From: JAJXWB01 sp036796555
Lineage (GTDB): Bacteria; Pseudomonadota; Alphaproteobacteria; Rhizobiales; Beijerinckiaceae
Direction of reading: 5' to 3'
Assembly (NCBI GenBank): GCA_036796555.1
Contig: DAIRCS010000118.1
Span: 1 to 11,307 of the forward strand
DNA length: 11,307 nucleotides
In this document: positions 1 to 7,218 of the stretch, piece by piece
Numbering within the stretch: the stretch's first letter is position 1
Layout: each line of letters begins with the position of its first letter
Program-made: the position numbers and the translations under genes
The notes under the pieces: generated by a model
What the model was told of the DNA's origin: nothing
Databases searched by the model: none
Seen by the model: the letters and a program-made list of their open reading frames with translations, nothing else

Positions 1-140
1 GCGAGCAGAATCTGCGCGAAGTGGCTCTGTTCCCCATGAACCAGCGCGCCGAAGACCTGCTGATGGGCGCGCCCTCGGAGGCGACCAACAAGCAGTTGCG
101 CGAGCTGCACATCCGGCTGAACCCGCCGGACAAGGCGTAA
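1..140 (+). CDS. aspS: Aspartyl-tRNA synthetase, C-terminal end (partial)
   Basis: Only the last 45 codons are present, read from base 3 to a TAA at 138-140. The visible tail contains LREVALFPMNQRAEDLLMGAP followed by LRELHIRLN. This matches the end of class II bacterial AspRS: the motif 3 surroundings lead into an 'FPM/FPK' segment, a 'GAPS' turn and a final 'L.EL.I.L' strand. The enzyme charges tRNA-Asp, or tRNA-Asp and tRNA-Asn in non-discriminating forms, in the cytoplasm. The catalytic core lies outside the window, so discrimination cannot be judged. It is the only plus-strand gene seen and converges on the 129-aa membrane protein gene, 34 bases away. Identification rests on the tail sequence alone but is quite specific. 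Confidence 0.85.
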   Translation, partial: EQNLREVALFPMNQRAEDLLMGAPSEATNKQLRELHIRLNPPDKA

Positions 141-156
141 GCCGGGGCATTGCCGT

Positions 157-180
157 CCCCGCGAAAGCGGGAGATTATTT
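157..180 (+). terminator. Possible terminator between convergent aspS and membrane-protein gene
   Basis: A short GC stem, CCCGC (158-162) and GCGGG (167-171), closes a GAAA tetraloop. It is followed by the T-rich stretch AGATTATTT. It lies 17 bases after the aspS stop and overlaps the stop codon of the opposing gene. The stem is only 5 bp, so this is a weak intrinsic terminator. The 'CCCCGCGAAAGCGGG' core also resembles short extragenic palindromes seen in alphaproteobacterial genomes, so it could be a repeat remnant instead. Confidence 0.4.
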
Positions 181-564
181 CGCCCAGACGTAACGCACGC
201 TCGTCATGGCGAGCGCGAACACGAAGGCGTAGCCGAACTGGTCGAGCGCGATCACGCGCTGGCCTCTGGCCCCGCGCCAGCGTCCGATCAGCATCATGAC
301 GAAGGCGGCGGCCGCCGGCGTGGCGACGAGATTGGCGAGCCTGAGGCCGGCGTCCCGCAGAAAGGCGTCGGGAAACGCCAGAAGGCTCAAGCCTCCGGCG
401 ATCAGGCCCCACAGCGCCTGGCCGGCGGCGATGAGCGGGCGTGATTGCTTTGTCCGGAACGGAGCAGCCAGCGAATGGAAGCCGGCCTCCGCCAGAATCT
501 CGAACGCGGCCTGCAGCAGCAGTTCGAAAACGAACTGCGCGACGATTTCCAGCAGCGTTTCCAT
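175..564 (-). CDS. Small integral membrane protein, function unknown
   Basis: This 129-aa protein is hydrophobic along most of its length. Likely membrane segments lie at about residues 7-25, 44-64, 78-96 and 106-124, with a basic loop (GRWRGARGQR) before the last one. The C-terminus, FGYAFVFALAMTSVRYVW, looks like the end of a family of small conserved hypothetical membrane proteins of alphaproteobacteria; I know of no assigned function. It begins with ATG 44 bases after the glycine-zipper gene on the same strand, so the two may share a transcript. A GGAG lies only about 2 bases before the ATG, which is closer than usual. No catalytic motif is visible. Confidence 0.7.
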   Translation of the reverse strand: METLLEIVAQFVFELLLQAAFEILAEAGFHSLAAPFRTKQSRPLIAAGQALWGLIAGGLSLLAFPDAFLRDAGLRLANLVATPAAAAFVMMLIGRWRGARGQRVIALDQFGYAFVFALAMTSVRYVWAK

Positions 565-608
565 CGCTCCGGCGAAGGCGTCCGGGCGACGCCGGCGGCG
601 CTACGACG

Positions 609-917
609 TCAGTAGCAATATCTGGCGGGGATCGCGCGGTAGCGGTTGTAGCCGACGCGGCGGTAGCAGCCCGAATTGTAATAGTAATACCGCCCGCGCC
701 GGTCCGCCTGCTGGCCGATGATCGCCCCCGTCGCGCCGCCGATGATGCCGCCGGCGATGGCGGCGCCCGCGCTGCCGCCGACCGCGCCGCCGATGGCCGC
801 GCCGGCGCCCGCGCCGATCAGGCCGCCGATGAGGCCGCCCTGCTGGGCGGACGCCGACTCGACCGGCGCGACGCTGACGAGGGCGAGAAGGGCCGCGGCT
901 CCGAAAATCTTCTTCAT
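609..917 (-). CDS. Secreted glycine-zipper protein with Tyr/Cys-rich tail
   Basis: This is a 102-aa protein. A classic Sec signal peptide (Lys-Lys start, hydrophobic core, likely cleavage after ASA near residue 24) is followed by a glycine-zipper block at about residues 27-68. That block has many GxxxG repeats such as GGLIGGLIGAGAGA and GGIIGGATGAIIG. The last 30 residues are rich in Tyr, Arg and Cys (YYYYNSGCYRR, ending RYCY). Glycine-zipper segments pack helices in membranes, as in the outer-membrane 17-kDa antigen and OmpA-linked proteins, so an envelope location is likely. There is no lipobox cysteine at the cleavage site, so it is probably not a lipoprotein. The two tail cysteines could form a disulfide. 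The start is ATG with a weak GGGG about 8 bases upstream. Its partner or function is not evident. Confidence 0.75.
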   Translation of the reverse strand: MKKIFGAAALLALVSVAPVESASAQQGGLIGGLIGAGAGAAIGGAVGGSAGAAIAGGIIGGATGAIIGQQADRRGRYYYYNSGCYRRVGYNRYRAIPARYCY

Positions 918-1041
918 GGTTCAGACCCCAGATGTCTGGCGGCCGTGGAATCGGCCGTCCCGGTTGATGATCGATGGCGGCGCAGGCTAGCGCGACCGCA
1001 CGCGCAAGGCCAGAAGGTCCGGCCTCGCTTCAGGCTCCCGC

Positions 1042-2742
1042 CTAATGGGCCTTTGCCTCGATCTTCAGGCGGTCGGCGAGGCTTCCCATCTGCGCGGCCA
1101 GCGAGAGGTCGATCACGCTGAGCCCGTCGGGCGCATGCGCGCGCACGTCGAGATTCGGCGCGCCCTTGGCGAAGGCGGAAACGGCGCCGGCCAGCGCCTC
1201 GACCTGCGGATTGGCGTTCGGCTGCACGGCGAACAGCGCGCGCGTCATGCCGGCGCCGAGCGTCGCGATTTCCGCGCGGATCTGCGCCTCCGTCTTCCGC
1301 TCGTCCTTTGCGCGCGCGGCGGCGTAGCGCTGCAGCAGGCCGCGATCGGTCAGCCCGACGTCCGCGCGCCAGAAGGAAACCGCGGGCAGGGCGAGCTGCG
1401 CCGATTGCAGGTCGCCGGCGAAGATCGACGACGGCACGCGCGACAGGAACAGCGAGACGCGCGCCGCGCCCATGCCGGCGCCCTCGGCCTCCAGCCTGTC
1501 GAGCGACAATTCGCTTTTCTGCGCGTCGTATTTGGCCTCCAGCGCGCCGGACAGATCGAGCTTGTCATAGCCGAGCGCCGCCAGCGGGACGCTCCGCGCG
1601 GCGCCGGCGCCCGCAAGCGACACCACGGCCCGTTCGAGCCGCGCCGAAAGCCGCGTCGGCGCGACTTCGAGCCAGTCGCCCGCCTCCACGACGGCGCGTC
1701 CCAATGAAATCGGCCCGTCAGGCGCGTTCATCGCGAGACCGGCGATCTCCAGCCGGTCGAAGCGCGGCGCGGCGGGCTTCGGATCGGCCGCGGCCGCCGC
1801 CGCCAGCGCGGCCCGGACGTCGAGTCCCGCGAGGTCGACGCGTTCGATCTGGAATTTCGTGTCGTCCCGGCCGGCGTCGACGCCCTCCAGCGTGAAGCCG
1901 CCGATACGGCCATCCGTCAGCTTCGACAGGCCGATGCGCTTGAAGCGCACGCTTTCCGGCGCGGCTTCCTCGGGGCGGGGCAGGACCATGGCGATGTCGC
2001 GCATCTCGAGCGCGCCGACGTCGAGGCTGGTCAGAATGTCGGCGGCCATGGCCGCGAGCGCGCGCCGCGCCGTCGGGCTCGGCTCCGGGCCGCCCGGGCG
2101 GGGCGCGGCTTCCGCCAGGCTCGCCAGCGGCGCGGCGAGAGGCCGGCCGCCGAAATCGGCGCCCTCGACCGCGCCGATCGTCAGCTTGCCGCCGCCCTCG
2201 ATCTCGATTTCGCCGTTGGCCATCGCGATCTTGCGCGTCGTGATCTTCTTCGGCTCGTCTGCGCTTGTGCGGGCGGCGTTGGCGATGCGCAGCAGCGCCG
2301 GAAAGTCGACGCCTTCGCCGTGGATCGCGCCGAATCTGCCGCGATTCGTCACGCCGGGCCGCCGCGCCGTCAGCTCCATGCCCGCCACGTCGATCGTCTC
2401 GGCGACGCCTTTGGCGACCTTCACGAGCGACACGTCGCGATAGACCGCCGTTTGCTCGTAGTCGCCCGCCTTCGATTCGGAGACCAGTTCCGGCATATAG
2501 ATGCGCGCGGCGTCGAGTTGCGCGAACTTGCCCTCGCCCGCGCCGGGCGTCGCCGCCGACAGCAGCTTTTGCGCGGCGTCTTTCGTCAGCGGCGAGCCGG
2601 AAACCTCGATCCGCTTCGCCCTGTAGGCGCCGAGGGGCGCGGCGATCGCGACGTCGTCGAGCTGGAAATCCTCCGCTCGCGCCGCAGCGCCGCCGCAGAG
2701 GACGGCGAGCGCCGCCGCGAAAATCAGACCTGTTCGCGCCAA
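1042..2742 (-). CDS. Exported protein of unknown function, AsmA-like in texture (566 aa)
   Basis: I do not recognise a named family. The protein starts with a signal peptide (hydrophobic core, likely cleavage after AARA near residue 23) and has no later membrane segment, so it is probably periplasmic or envelope-bound. The body is built of alternating short strands such as 'GALEMRDIAMVL', 'KLDLSGALEAKYD' and 'LDRLEAEGAGMGAARVSL', linked by Ala/Pro-rich segments. This texture recalls the repetitive beta-strand architecture of AsmA/TamB-like proteins, but I see no diagnostic motif. The apparent start is TTG, with a run of six G (2749-2754) placed 6 bases upstream as ribosome binding site. It begins 19 bases after the kinase stop on the same strand, so co-transcription is likely. 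The stop is TAG. Confidence 0.7.
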   Translation of the reverse strand: MARTGLIFAAALAVLCGGAAARAEDFQLDDVAIAAPLGAYRAKRIEVSGSPLTKDAAQKLLSAATPGAGEGKFAQLDAARIYMPELVSESKAGDYEQTAVYRDVSLVKVAKGVAETIDVAGMELTARRPGVTNRGRFGAIHGEGVDFPALLRIANAARTSADEPKKITTRKIAMANGEIEIEGGGKLTIGAVEGADFGGRPLAAPLASLAEAAPRPGGPEPSPTARRALAAMAADILTSLDVGALEMRDIAMVLPRPEEAAPESVRFKRIGLSKLTDGRIGGFTLEGVDAGRDDTKFQIERVDLAGLDVRAALAAAAAADPKPAAPRFDRLEIAGLAMNAPDGPISLGRAVVEAGDWLEVAPTRLSARLERAVVSLAGAGAARSVPLAALGYDKLDLSGALEAKYDAQKSELSLDRLEAEGAGMGAARVSLFLSRVPSSIFAGDLQSAQLALPAVSFWRADVGLTDRGLLQRYAAARAKDERKTEAQIRAEIATLGAGMTRALFAVQPNANPQVEALAGAVSAFAKGAPNLDVRAHAPDGLSVIDLSLAAQMGSLADRLKIEAKAH

Positions 2743-2761
2743 GCGCAGCCCCCCAAATTGC

Positions 2762-3655
2762 TCACCCGGCCAGCGGATAGTCCGATTGCATCTTTTCGAT
2801 GTCCGCCTGCGTCGGCAGGCCGGCCTCGTTGCCGAGATGCTGGATCTTGTGGGCGGACGCGCAGCGCGCGAACCGGAAGTGATCCGCCCAGGGCGCTTCG
2901 GGCCGCTCGACGTAGGAGGCGATATAGGCGCCGTGGAAAATGTCGCCTGCGCCCGAGGTGTCGATGACCTTTTCCTTCGGCACGGGCAGCGATTTCATGC
3001 GCTGCACCGCGCCGCTCTCGTCGTACCAGAGCATGCCGCGCTCGCCGCTGGTGACGCCGCCGATCCGGCATCCCCGCGATTTCAGGTAGTCGAGCATGCC
3101 GTCTTCCGAGAGGCTCATCTGCTCGCACAGGCGCTCGGCGACGACGGCGACGTCGATATAGCCGAGAAGTTCCTCGGTGTTGGCGCGCAGGCCGCCGCCA
3201 TCGAGCGAGGTCAGCACGCCTTTTTCGCGCGCGAGCTTCGCATAGTGAAGCGCGGCGTCCGCCATATGGCCGTCGAGATGGAGCGCCCTGACCGTCGACA
3301 GGTCGAGGCGCGGGAAATCCTCGAGATAGGTCTCGTCGCGGGCGCGCAGGATGGCGCGCTTGCCGTCCTTGGGCAGGATGAAGGAGAGCGAGGAGCGCTT
3401 CACCTTGCGCGGATGCAGGCGCACGCGATAGGTCGCCGCCATATGCGTGAACATGTGGCCGAGCCAGTCGTCGGCGACCGGCGCGATGAGATCGGCCTTG
3501 CCGACGAGTCGCGCGCAGGCGAAGGCGGCGGAAACGGCGTTGCCGCCGAAGGAGACGGCGTAGTCGCGCGCCACCGCCTTGTCGTCGCCGACGGGCATGG
3601 CGTCGGTCGCCATGGTCACGTCGATATAGGTATGTCCGATGAAAAGCGCGCTCAT
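2762..3655 (-). CDS. PfkB-family (ribokinase-like) carbohydrate kinase
   Basis: This 297-aa cytoplasmic kinase has both PfkB signatures. The N-terminal glycine pair is FGGNAVSAA at residues 36-44. The C-terminal DTSGAGDIFHGAY starts at residue 232; within it, Asp238 of GAGD is the expected catalytic base and the glycines form the anion hole. Length and motif spacing fit the ribokinase superfamily, which phosphorylates a sugar or nucleoside hydroxyl using ATP. The substrate cannot be read from sequence. Candidates include ribose, fructose-type sugars and adenosine; the weakly conserved N-terminal lid does not decide among them. It lies 111 bases downstream of alr on the same strand and 19 bases before the 566-aa exported protein. 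The alr gap leaves room for a promoter, but I see no convincing one. The ATG start is well placed for the family N-terminus (the first strand is 'ALFIGHTYIDV'). Confidence 0.88.
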   Translation of the reverse strand: MSALFIGHTYIDVTMATDAMPVGDDKAVARDYAVSFGGNAVSAAFACARLVGKADLIAPVADDWLGHMFTHMAATYRVRLHPRKVKRSSLSFILPKDGKRAILRARDETYLEDFPRLDLSTVRALHLDGHMADAALHYAKLAREKGVLTSLDGGGLRANTEELLGYIDVAVVAERLCEQMSLSEDGMLDYLKSRGCRIGGVTSGERGMLWYDESGAVQRMKSLPVPKEKVIDTSGAGDIFHGAYIASYVERPEAPWADHFRFARCASAHKIQHLGNEAGLPTQADIEKMQSDYPLAG

Positions 3656-3766
3656 GCGACCCCGTTCCCGCGCATCCGAATGGCGATAGCGCGCTTCTGC
3701 ATGGACCGGACCATGTTCGCCGATTCATGACAAGAGTCTGGCCGCGAGGTGATTTTGGCCCAGGCT

Positions 3767-4864
3767 TCAGTCGCGATAGACGCGCCGGTAGCGCCGTCCG
3801 AGGCTGGTGAGGATTTCGTAGCCGATCGTGCCCGCGCGCGCGCCGAATTCGTCGACGCCGATGGTCGGCCCCAGCAGTTCGACCGGCGCGCCGCGTTCGA
3901 CCGCGCCGGCCGACGCATCGGTCGCGTCGATGCAGATGAGGTCCATGGAAATCCGCCCGGCGATCGGGCAGCGCACGCCGCCGATGACGACATCGGGACC
4001 GGGCTTGCCGTCCACGCCCATGGCGCTGCGGGGGACGCCATCGGCGTAGCCGACCGGAATGACGGCGAGCAGGCTCGGGCGCCGCGCCGTCCATTGTCCA
4101 TTGTAGCCGACATGGGCGCCGGCCTCGACGCGCCGGGTCTGGAGGATCGGCGCTTCGAGCGTCACGACCGGGCGCATCGGATTCGGCCGGTCGGGCGTCG
4201 GATTGCCGCCGTAGAGCGCATAGCCGGGACGCGCGAGATCATGCCAGGGATGAGAGGGAAGGAAAATTCCGGAAGAATTGCAGAGAGATGCGCGAACATT
4301 CGGAATCATCGCGCGAAGTCGCGCAAAGCGCTCGGTCTGCGCGGGATTGTCGGGAGAGGCCAGGTCTTCGGACGAAACGAAATGGCTCATGACAAGGTCG
4401 GGCGGCCGCCCGAGCGCCGAAAGCGCCGCCTCGGCGTCGTCGATCGCGAGGCCCAGCCGGTTCATGCCGCTATCGAAGTGCAGCGCCGCCGGTCCACCGC
4501 CGCCGGCCGTCCATTCCGCGATCTCGGGCATCGAGCCGAGCGCGGGCCGCAGGTCCGCCTGCCGCATTTCGGCATCTGAGCTGGGCGGCAAGCCATCCAG
4601 CACGTAGATCGTGGCCTCGCTCGCCACAGCGCGCGCCCGCAGCCCCTCCGAAAGGCGCGCGACGAAGAACGTTCTGGCGCCCTCGGCCAGCAGCGCGCTG
4701 ACGACCCGCTCCAGTCCGCACCCATAACCGTCCGCCTTCACGACCGCCGCGCATTCGGCCGGCGCGACCTTGTCCGCAAGCATGCGCCAGTTCCGGCGCA
4801 GGGCTGCGAGGTCAACGGTGAGGGTGGCGGTCATCGCCTGTCCGGAAACTGGAGCCGCCGTCAT
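3767..4864 (-). CDS. alr: Alanine racemase
   Basis: This PLP enzyme interconverts L- and D-alanine for peptidoglycan precursors in the cytoplasm. From the ATG at 4834 the protein is 355 aa and starts at the usual family N-terminus (TVDLAALRRNW). The PLP lysine is Lys33 in VVKADGYG. The second catalytic residue, a tyrosine, is about Tyr244 in HVGYNGQW, followed by the conserved VIPVGYADGVPR. The late segment GRISMDL is also typical. I give the longer start at 4864 (365 aa) because its ATG overlaps the upstream TGA as ATGA. The extra ten residues are not conserved, and neither start has a well-spaced Shine-Dalgarno sequence (each has an AGG only 2-3 bases away). Synteny dnaB-alr is common in Hyphomicrobiales, but here a two-gene insert separates them. 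Confidence 0.93.
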   Translation of the reverse strand: MTAAPVSGQAMTATLTVDLAALRRNWRMLADKVAPAECAAVVKADGYGCGLERVVSALLAEGARTFFVARLSEGLRARAVASEATIYVLDGLPPSSDAEMRQADLRPALGSMPEIAEWTAGGGGPAALHFDSGMNRLGLAIDDAEAALSALGRPPDLVMSHFVSSEDLASPDNPAQTERFARLRAMIPNVRASLCNSSGIFLPSHPWHDLARPGYALYGGNPTPDRPNPMRPVVTLEAPILQTRRVEAGAHVGYNGQWTARRPSLLAVIPVGYADGVPRSAMGVDGKPGPDVVIGGVRCPIAGRISMDLICIDATDASAGAVERGAPVELLGPTIGVDEFGARAGTIGYEILTSLGRRYRRVYRD

Positions 4865-5469
4865 GTCCCTGCCGAATGCGGATAGGGCCGGGGCCTGAAC
4901 ACGCCCAGAATACAGGCCGGGTTTCTGACCGCGATCTGGGTGTGCGTCTTCTCGAAGATCGCGGAGCCGGGATAGACGTGTTCGCCTTCGGTAAACATGC
5001 CACGCACGGTATCGAAAGGTTCGATCGACTTTTCGTCGGCCACGATGCGGTGAAGATGACGGATGACAGCGCAATCGAGATAGCGGAGCAGGCGATCTTC
5101 GTCGGTCGAATTCGGGGCTTTCCGATTTTCCGGCATCGGGAGAGCGGCGGCGATCTGATGTTGCTCGAAGCTCGCGTAGGCATCCCGCAACAGATCCAGA
5201 TTTTCGCGCTGGGTGAGATCGAGGCAGTTCCCGAGATCGATCGCGGCGCCGACGACCGCAGGGCGCTTGTATTTGCCGCTCCTGACCTTCCAGGCCGCCC
5301 ATTCGAATGCACGCTGGGGATCGGATTCCCAGAAATAGATGCCCGGCCCAAGCCAGTCGTAACTCTGGTCGCTTTCGACAAGGTCGATCGCGCCTGCAAT
5401 GGCGTGGTCCGCCGTATCGGCGTCGCACCCATGGTAGCCGAGAACGAAAGTCGTCGAGAGCCGGCTCAC
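4861..5469 (-). CDS. Putative ADP-ribosyltransferase-like protein (toxin-like)
   Basis: This is a 202-aa protein read from a GTG at 5469. Three blocks recall the H-Y-E type ADP-ribosyltransferase fold of PARP, diphtheria-toxin and DUF3990-like proteins. They are LGYHGCD (His13), a WLGPGIYFWE block (Tyr45) followed by an alanine/tryptophan-rich helix, and a C-terminal AIFEKTHTQIAVRNP block (Glu173, Gln178). In that fold His and Tyr bind NAD and a late Glu catalyses, so these are the candidate residues. The assignment is from motif pattern only; the target is unknown. The GTG overlaps the small ORF stop (GTGA) and its own TGA overlaps the alr ATG (ATGA), so all three genes look translationally coupled. 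Four sampled 60-base blocks (4981-5040, 5041-5220) average about 57% GC against about 65-68% in dnaB and alr, which suggests transfer. It has no signal peptide or membrane segment. Confidence 0.6.
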   Translation of the reverse strand: MSRLSTTFVLGYHGCDADTADHAIAGAIDLVESDQSYDWLGPGIYFWESDPQRAFEWAAWKVRSGKYKRPAVVGAAIDLGNCLDLTQRENLDLLRDAYASFEQHQIAAALPMPENRKAPNSTDEDRLLRYLDCAVIRHLHRIVADEKSIEPFDTVRGMFTEGEHVYPGSAIFEKTHTQIAVRNPACILGVFRPRPYPHSAGT

Positions 5470-5654
5470 TTCTTGGCTCTGCGCGCCTTCGGTTTCGACG
5501 CAGGACCGCCATAATCGGCGGAGAGATCGCCCTGCGGCGTGTAGATGCCTTCGGAGATCAGGACTTTTCGCGCCATGGCGCGCGTCGCCGTATTCGCGGC
5601 CGTCTGTCTGGCGATCGCGGTCCGGATAATCCTGTTTCTCTCGCTCAGAGTCAT
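5466..5654 (-). CDS. Small basic protein paired with ART-like gene (possible antitoxin)
   Basis: This 62-aa protein has a predicted helical, Arg/Ala-rich N-terminal half (RNRIIRTAIARQTAANTATR). A motif follows, KVLISEGIYTPQGDLSADYGG at residues 30-50, which resembles recurring small alphaproteobacterial hypothetical proteins with an 'EGIYT..G.L...YGG' core. It ends in a lysine/arginine-rich tail. The ATG is preceded by GAGG (5663-5666) at 8 bases, the best ribosome binding site in this three-gene unit. The stop overlaps the next gene's GTG by GTGA. The 67-base gap from dnaB contains an AT-rich patch (5675-5690 region) that could hold a promoter, but no clear -35/-10 pair is visible. An antitoxin or cofactor role is inferred from order, size and coupling; no DNA-binding domain is recognised. 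Confidence 0.65.
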   Translation of the reverse strand: MTLSERNRIIRTAIARQTAANTATRAMARKVLISEGIYTPQGDLSADYGGPASKPKARRAKK

Positions 5655-5721
5655 GTCGCGAACCTCGCGGCGACCATATCAATTAAACCGGACGCGCGGA
5701 AGCATGGCGAATTGCGCCAGC

Positions 5722-7218
5722 TCACATCGGCACGGGCATGTAGTCGCTTTCGACCAGGTTCGAGAACCGCGTCACTTCGTCCTCGAAGGCCAGCGCCACC
5801 GTGCCGGTGGGGCCGTGGCGCTGCTTGCCGATGATGCATTCGGCCCGCCCGTGCGCGCGCTCCATCTCGCTCATCCAGGTCGCATGCTCCGGCGTGCCTT
5901 CGCGCGGCTCCTTGTTCTTCAGGTAATATTCCTCGCGATAGACGAACATCACGACGTCGGCGTCCTGCTCGATCGAACCGGATTCGCGCAGGTCCGAGAG
6001 CTGCGGACGCTTGTCGTCGCGCGCCTCCACCTGACGCGAGAGCTGCGACAGCGCGATGATCGGCACCGCCAGCTCCTTGGCCAGGGCCTTCAGGCCTGTC
6101 GTGATTTCCGTCACCTCCTGCACGCGGTTGTCGCCCTTCGACTTCGAGCCCGACAGAAGCTGGATGTAGTCCACGATCAGCAGGTCGAGCCCGCGCTGGC
6201 GCTTGAGTCTTCGCGCGCGCGCCGTGAGCTGGGCGATGGAAATGCCGCCGGTCTGGTCGATGAACAGCGGCGCGCGCTGCATCTCGTGCGCGGCTTCCGA
6301 CAGGGCGCGAAAATCGTCTTCGGTGATCGAGCCGCGGCGGATCTTGTAGGAGGGCACGCCGGACTGCTCGGCGATGATGCGGGTGGCGAGCTGCTCGGCC
6401 GACATTTCCAGCGAGAAGAAGCCCACGACCCCGCCGTCGATCGTCTTGTTGTGCCCGTCCGGCTGCACTTCCGCGCGATAGGCCTTGGCGACGTTGAAGG
6501 CGATGTTGGTGGCGAGCGCCGTCTTGCCCATGCCGGGACGGCCGGCGAGGACAATCAAGTCCGAAGCCTGCAGGCCGCCCATCTTGTGGTCGAGATCGGA
6601 AAGTCCGGTGGCGAGGCCCGACAAGTGTCCGTCGCGCTGATAGGCGGCGGCGGCCATGTCGAGCGCCGTCGTGATGGCGGAGGAAAACGACTGGAAGCCG
6701 CCGTCGTAGCGGCCGGTCTCGGCGATGGAATAGAGCTTGCGCTCGGCCTCCTCGATCTGCTGGCGCGGCGCGGTGTCGATCGGCGCGTCATAGGCGGCGT
6801 TGACGATGTCGCCGCCGATGACGATGAGGTCGCGCCGCACGGAGAGATCGTGGATCGTGCGGCCGTAATCCTCGGCGTTGATGATGGTGGTGGCTTCCGC
6901 CGCCAGCCGCGCGAGATACTGGCTGACGGTCAGGCCGCCGAGATCGGCGTCGGCCAGATAGGTCTTGAGCGTGACCACGGTCGCGACCTTGCCGGCGCGG
7001 ATGAGCTGGCTCAGCGTCTCGTAGACGCGACGGTGCAGTTCCTCGGAGAAATGCTCCGGTTTCAGAAAGTCGGACACGCGGTCGAAGGCGTCGTTGTTGA
7101 CGAGGATCGCGCCGAGCAGAGCCTGTTCCGCCTCGATATTGTGCGGCGGCGCGCGCAAGCCCCCCTCGGGCTGGGCGACGACGAGACGGCGGTCGGACAA
7201 TTGCTCGATGGCGGCCAA
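5722..7218 (-). CDS. dnaB: Replicative DNA helicase DnaB
   Basis: This is the hexameric helicase that unwinds DNA at the replication fork and binds primase. From the TTG at 7218 it is 498 aa, a normal length. The N-terminal domain begins PPHNIEAEQALLGAIL. In the RecA-like domain, Walker A is GRPGMGKT (about 226-233), SLEMS is at about 269-273, Walker B is LLIVDYIQLL (about 346-355), and SQLSR plus DLRESGSIEQDADV follow. Two alphaproteobacterial insertions are visible: 'AEVQPDGHNKTIDGG' before the SLEMS strand, and a segment near 'REGTPEHATW'. An in-frame ATG exists at 7302. The 28 codons it would add are rich in A/T-ending and rare codons (aga, caa, cga, aat, cct), unlike the rest of the gene, and are not conserved, so TTG is preferred. 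A weak AAGAG precedes it. Confidence 0.95.
   Translation of the reverse strand: MAAIEQLSDRRLVVAQPEGGLRAPPHNIEAEQALLGAILVNNDAFDRVSDFLKPEHFSEELHRRVYETLSQLIRAGKVATVVTLKTYLADADLGGLTVSQYLARLAAEATTIINAEDYGRTIHDLSVRRDLIVIGGDIVNAAYDAPIDTAPRQQIEEAERKLYSIAETGRYDGGFQSFSSAITTALDMAAAAYQRDGHLSGLATGLSDLDHKMGGLQASDLIVLAGRPGMGKTALATNIAFNVAKAYRAEVQPDGHNKTIDGGVVGFFSLEMSAEQLATRIIAEQSGVPSYKIRRGSITEDDFRALSEAAHEMQRAPLFIDQTGGISIAQLTARARRLKRQRGLDLLIVDYIQLLSGSKSKGDNRVQEVTEITTGLKALAKELAVPIIALSQLSRQVEARDDKRPQLSDLRESGSIEQDADVVMFVYREEYYLKNKEPREGTPEHATWMSEMERAHGRAECIIGKQRHGPTGTVALAFEDEVTRFSNLVESDYMPVPM

Noticed and set aside
1008..1027. AGGCC/GGCCT repeat just after the 566-aa gene
   Set aside because: The arms are only 5 bases with a 10-base loop and no T tract, so they are too weak to call a terminator.
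3656..3766. Possible promoter or attenuator between alr and the PfkB kinase
   Set aside because: A TTGTCA is present on the minus strand but no -10 box follows at a suitable distance, and no stable hairpin with a T tract is seen.
4865..5512. Upstream in-frame extension of alr to 581 aa
   Set aside because: The extra residues are Arg/Pro/Ser-rich and overlap the ART-like gene in another frame. No second domain is recognisable, so it is not a fusion.
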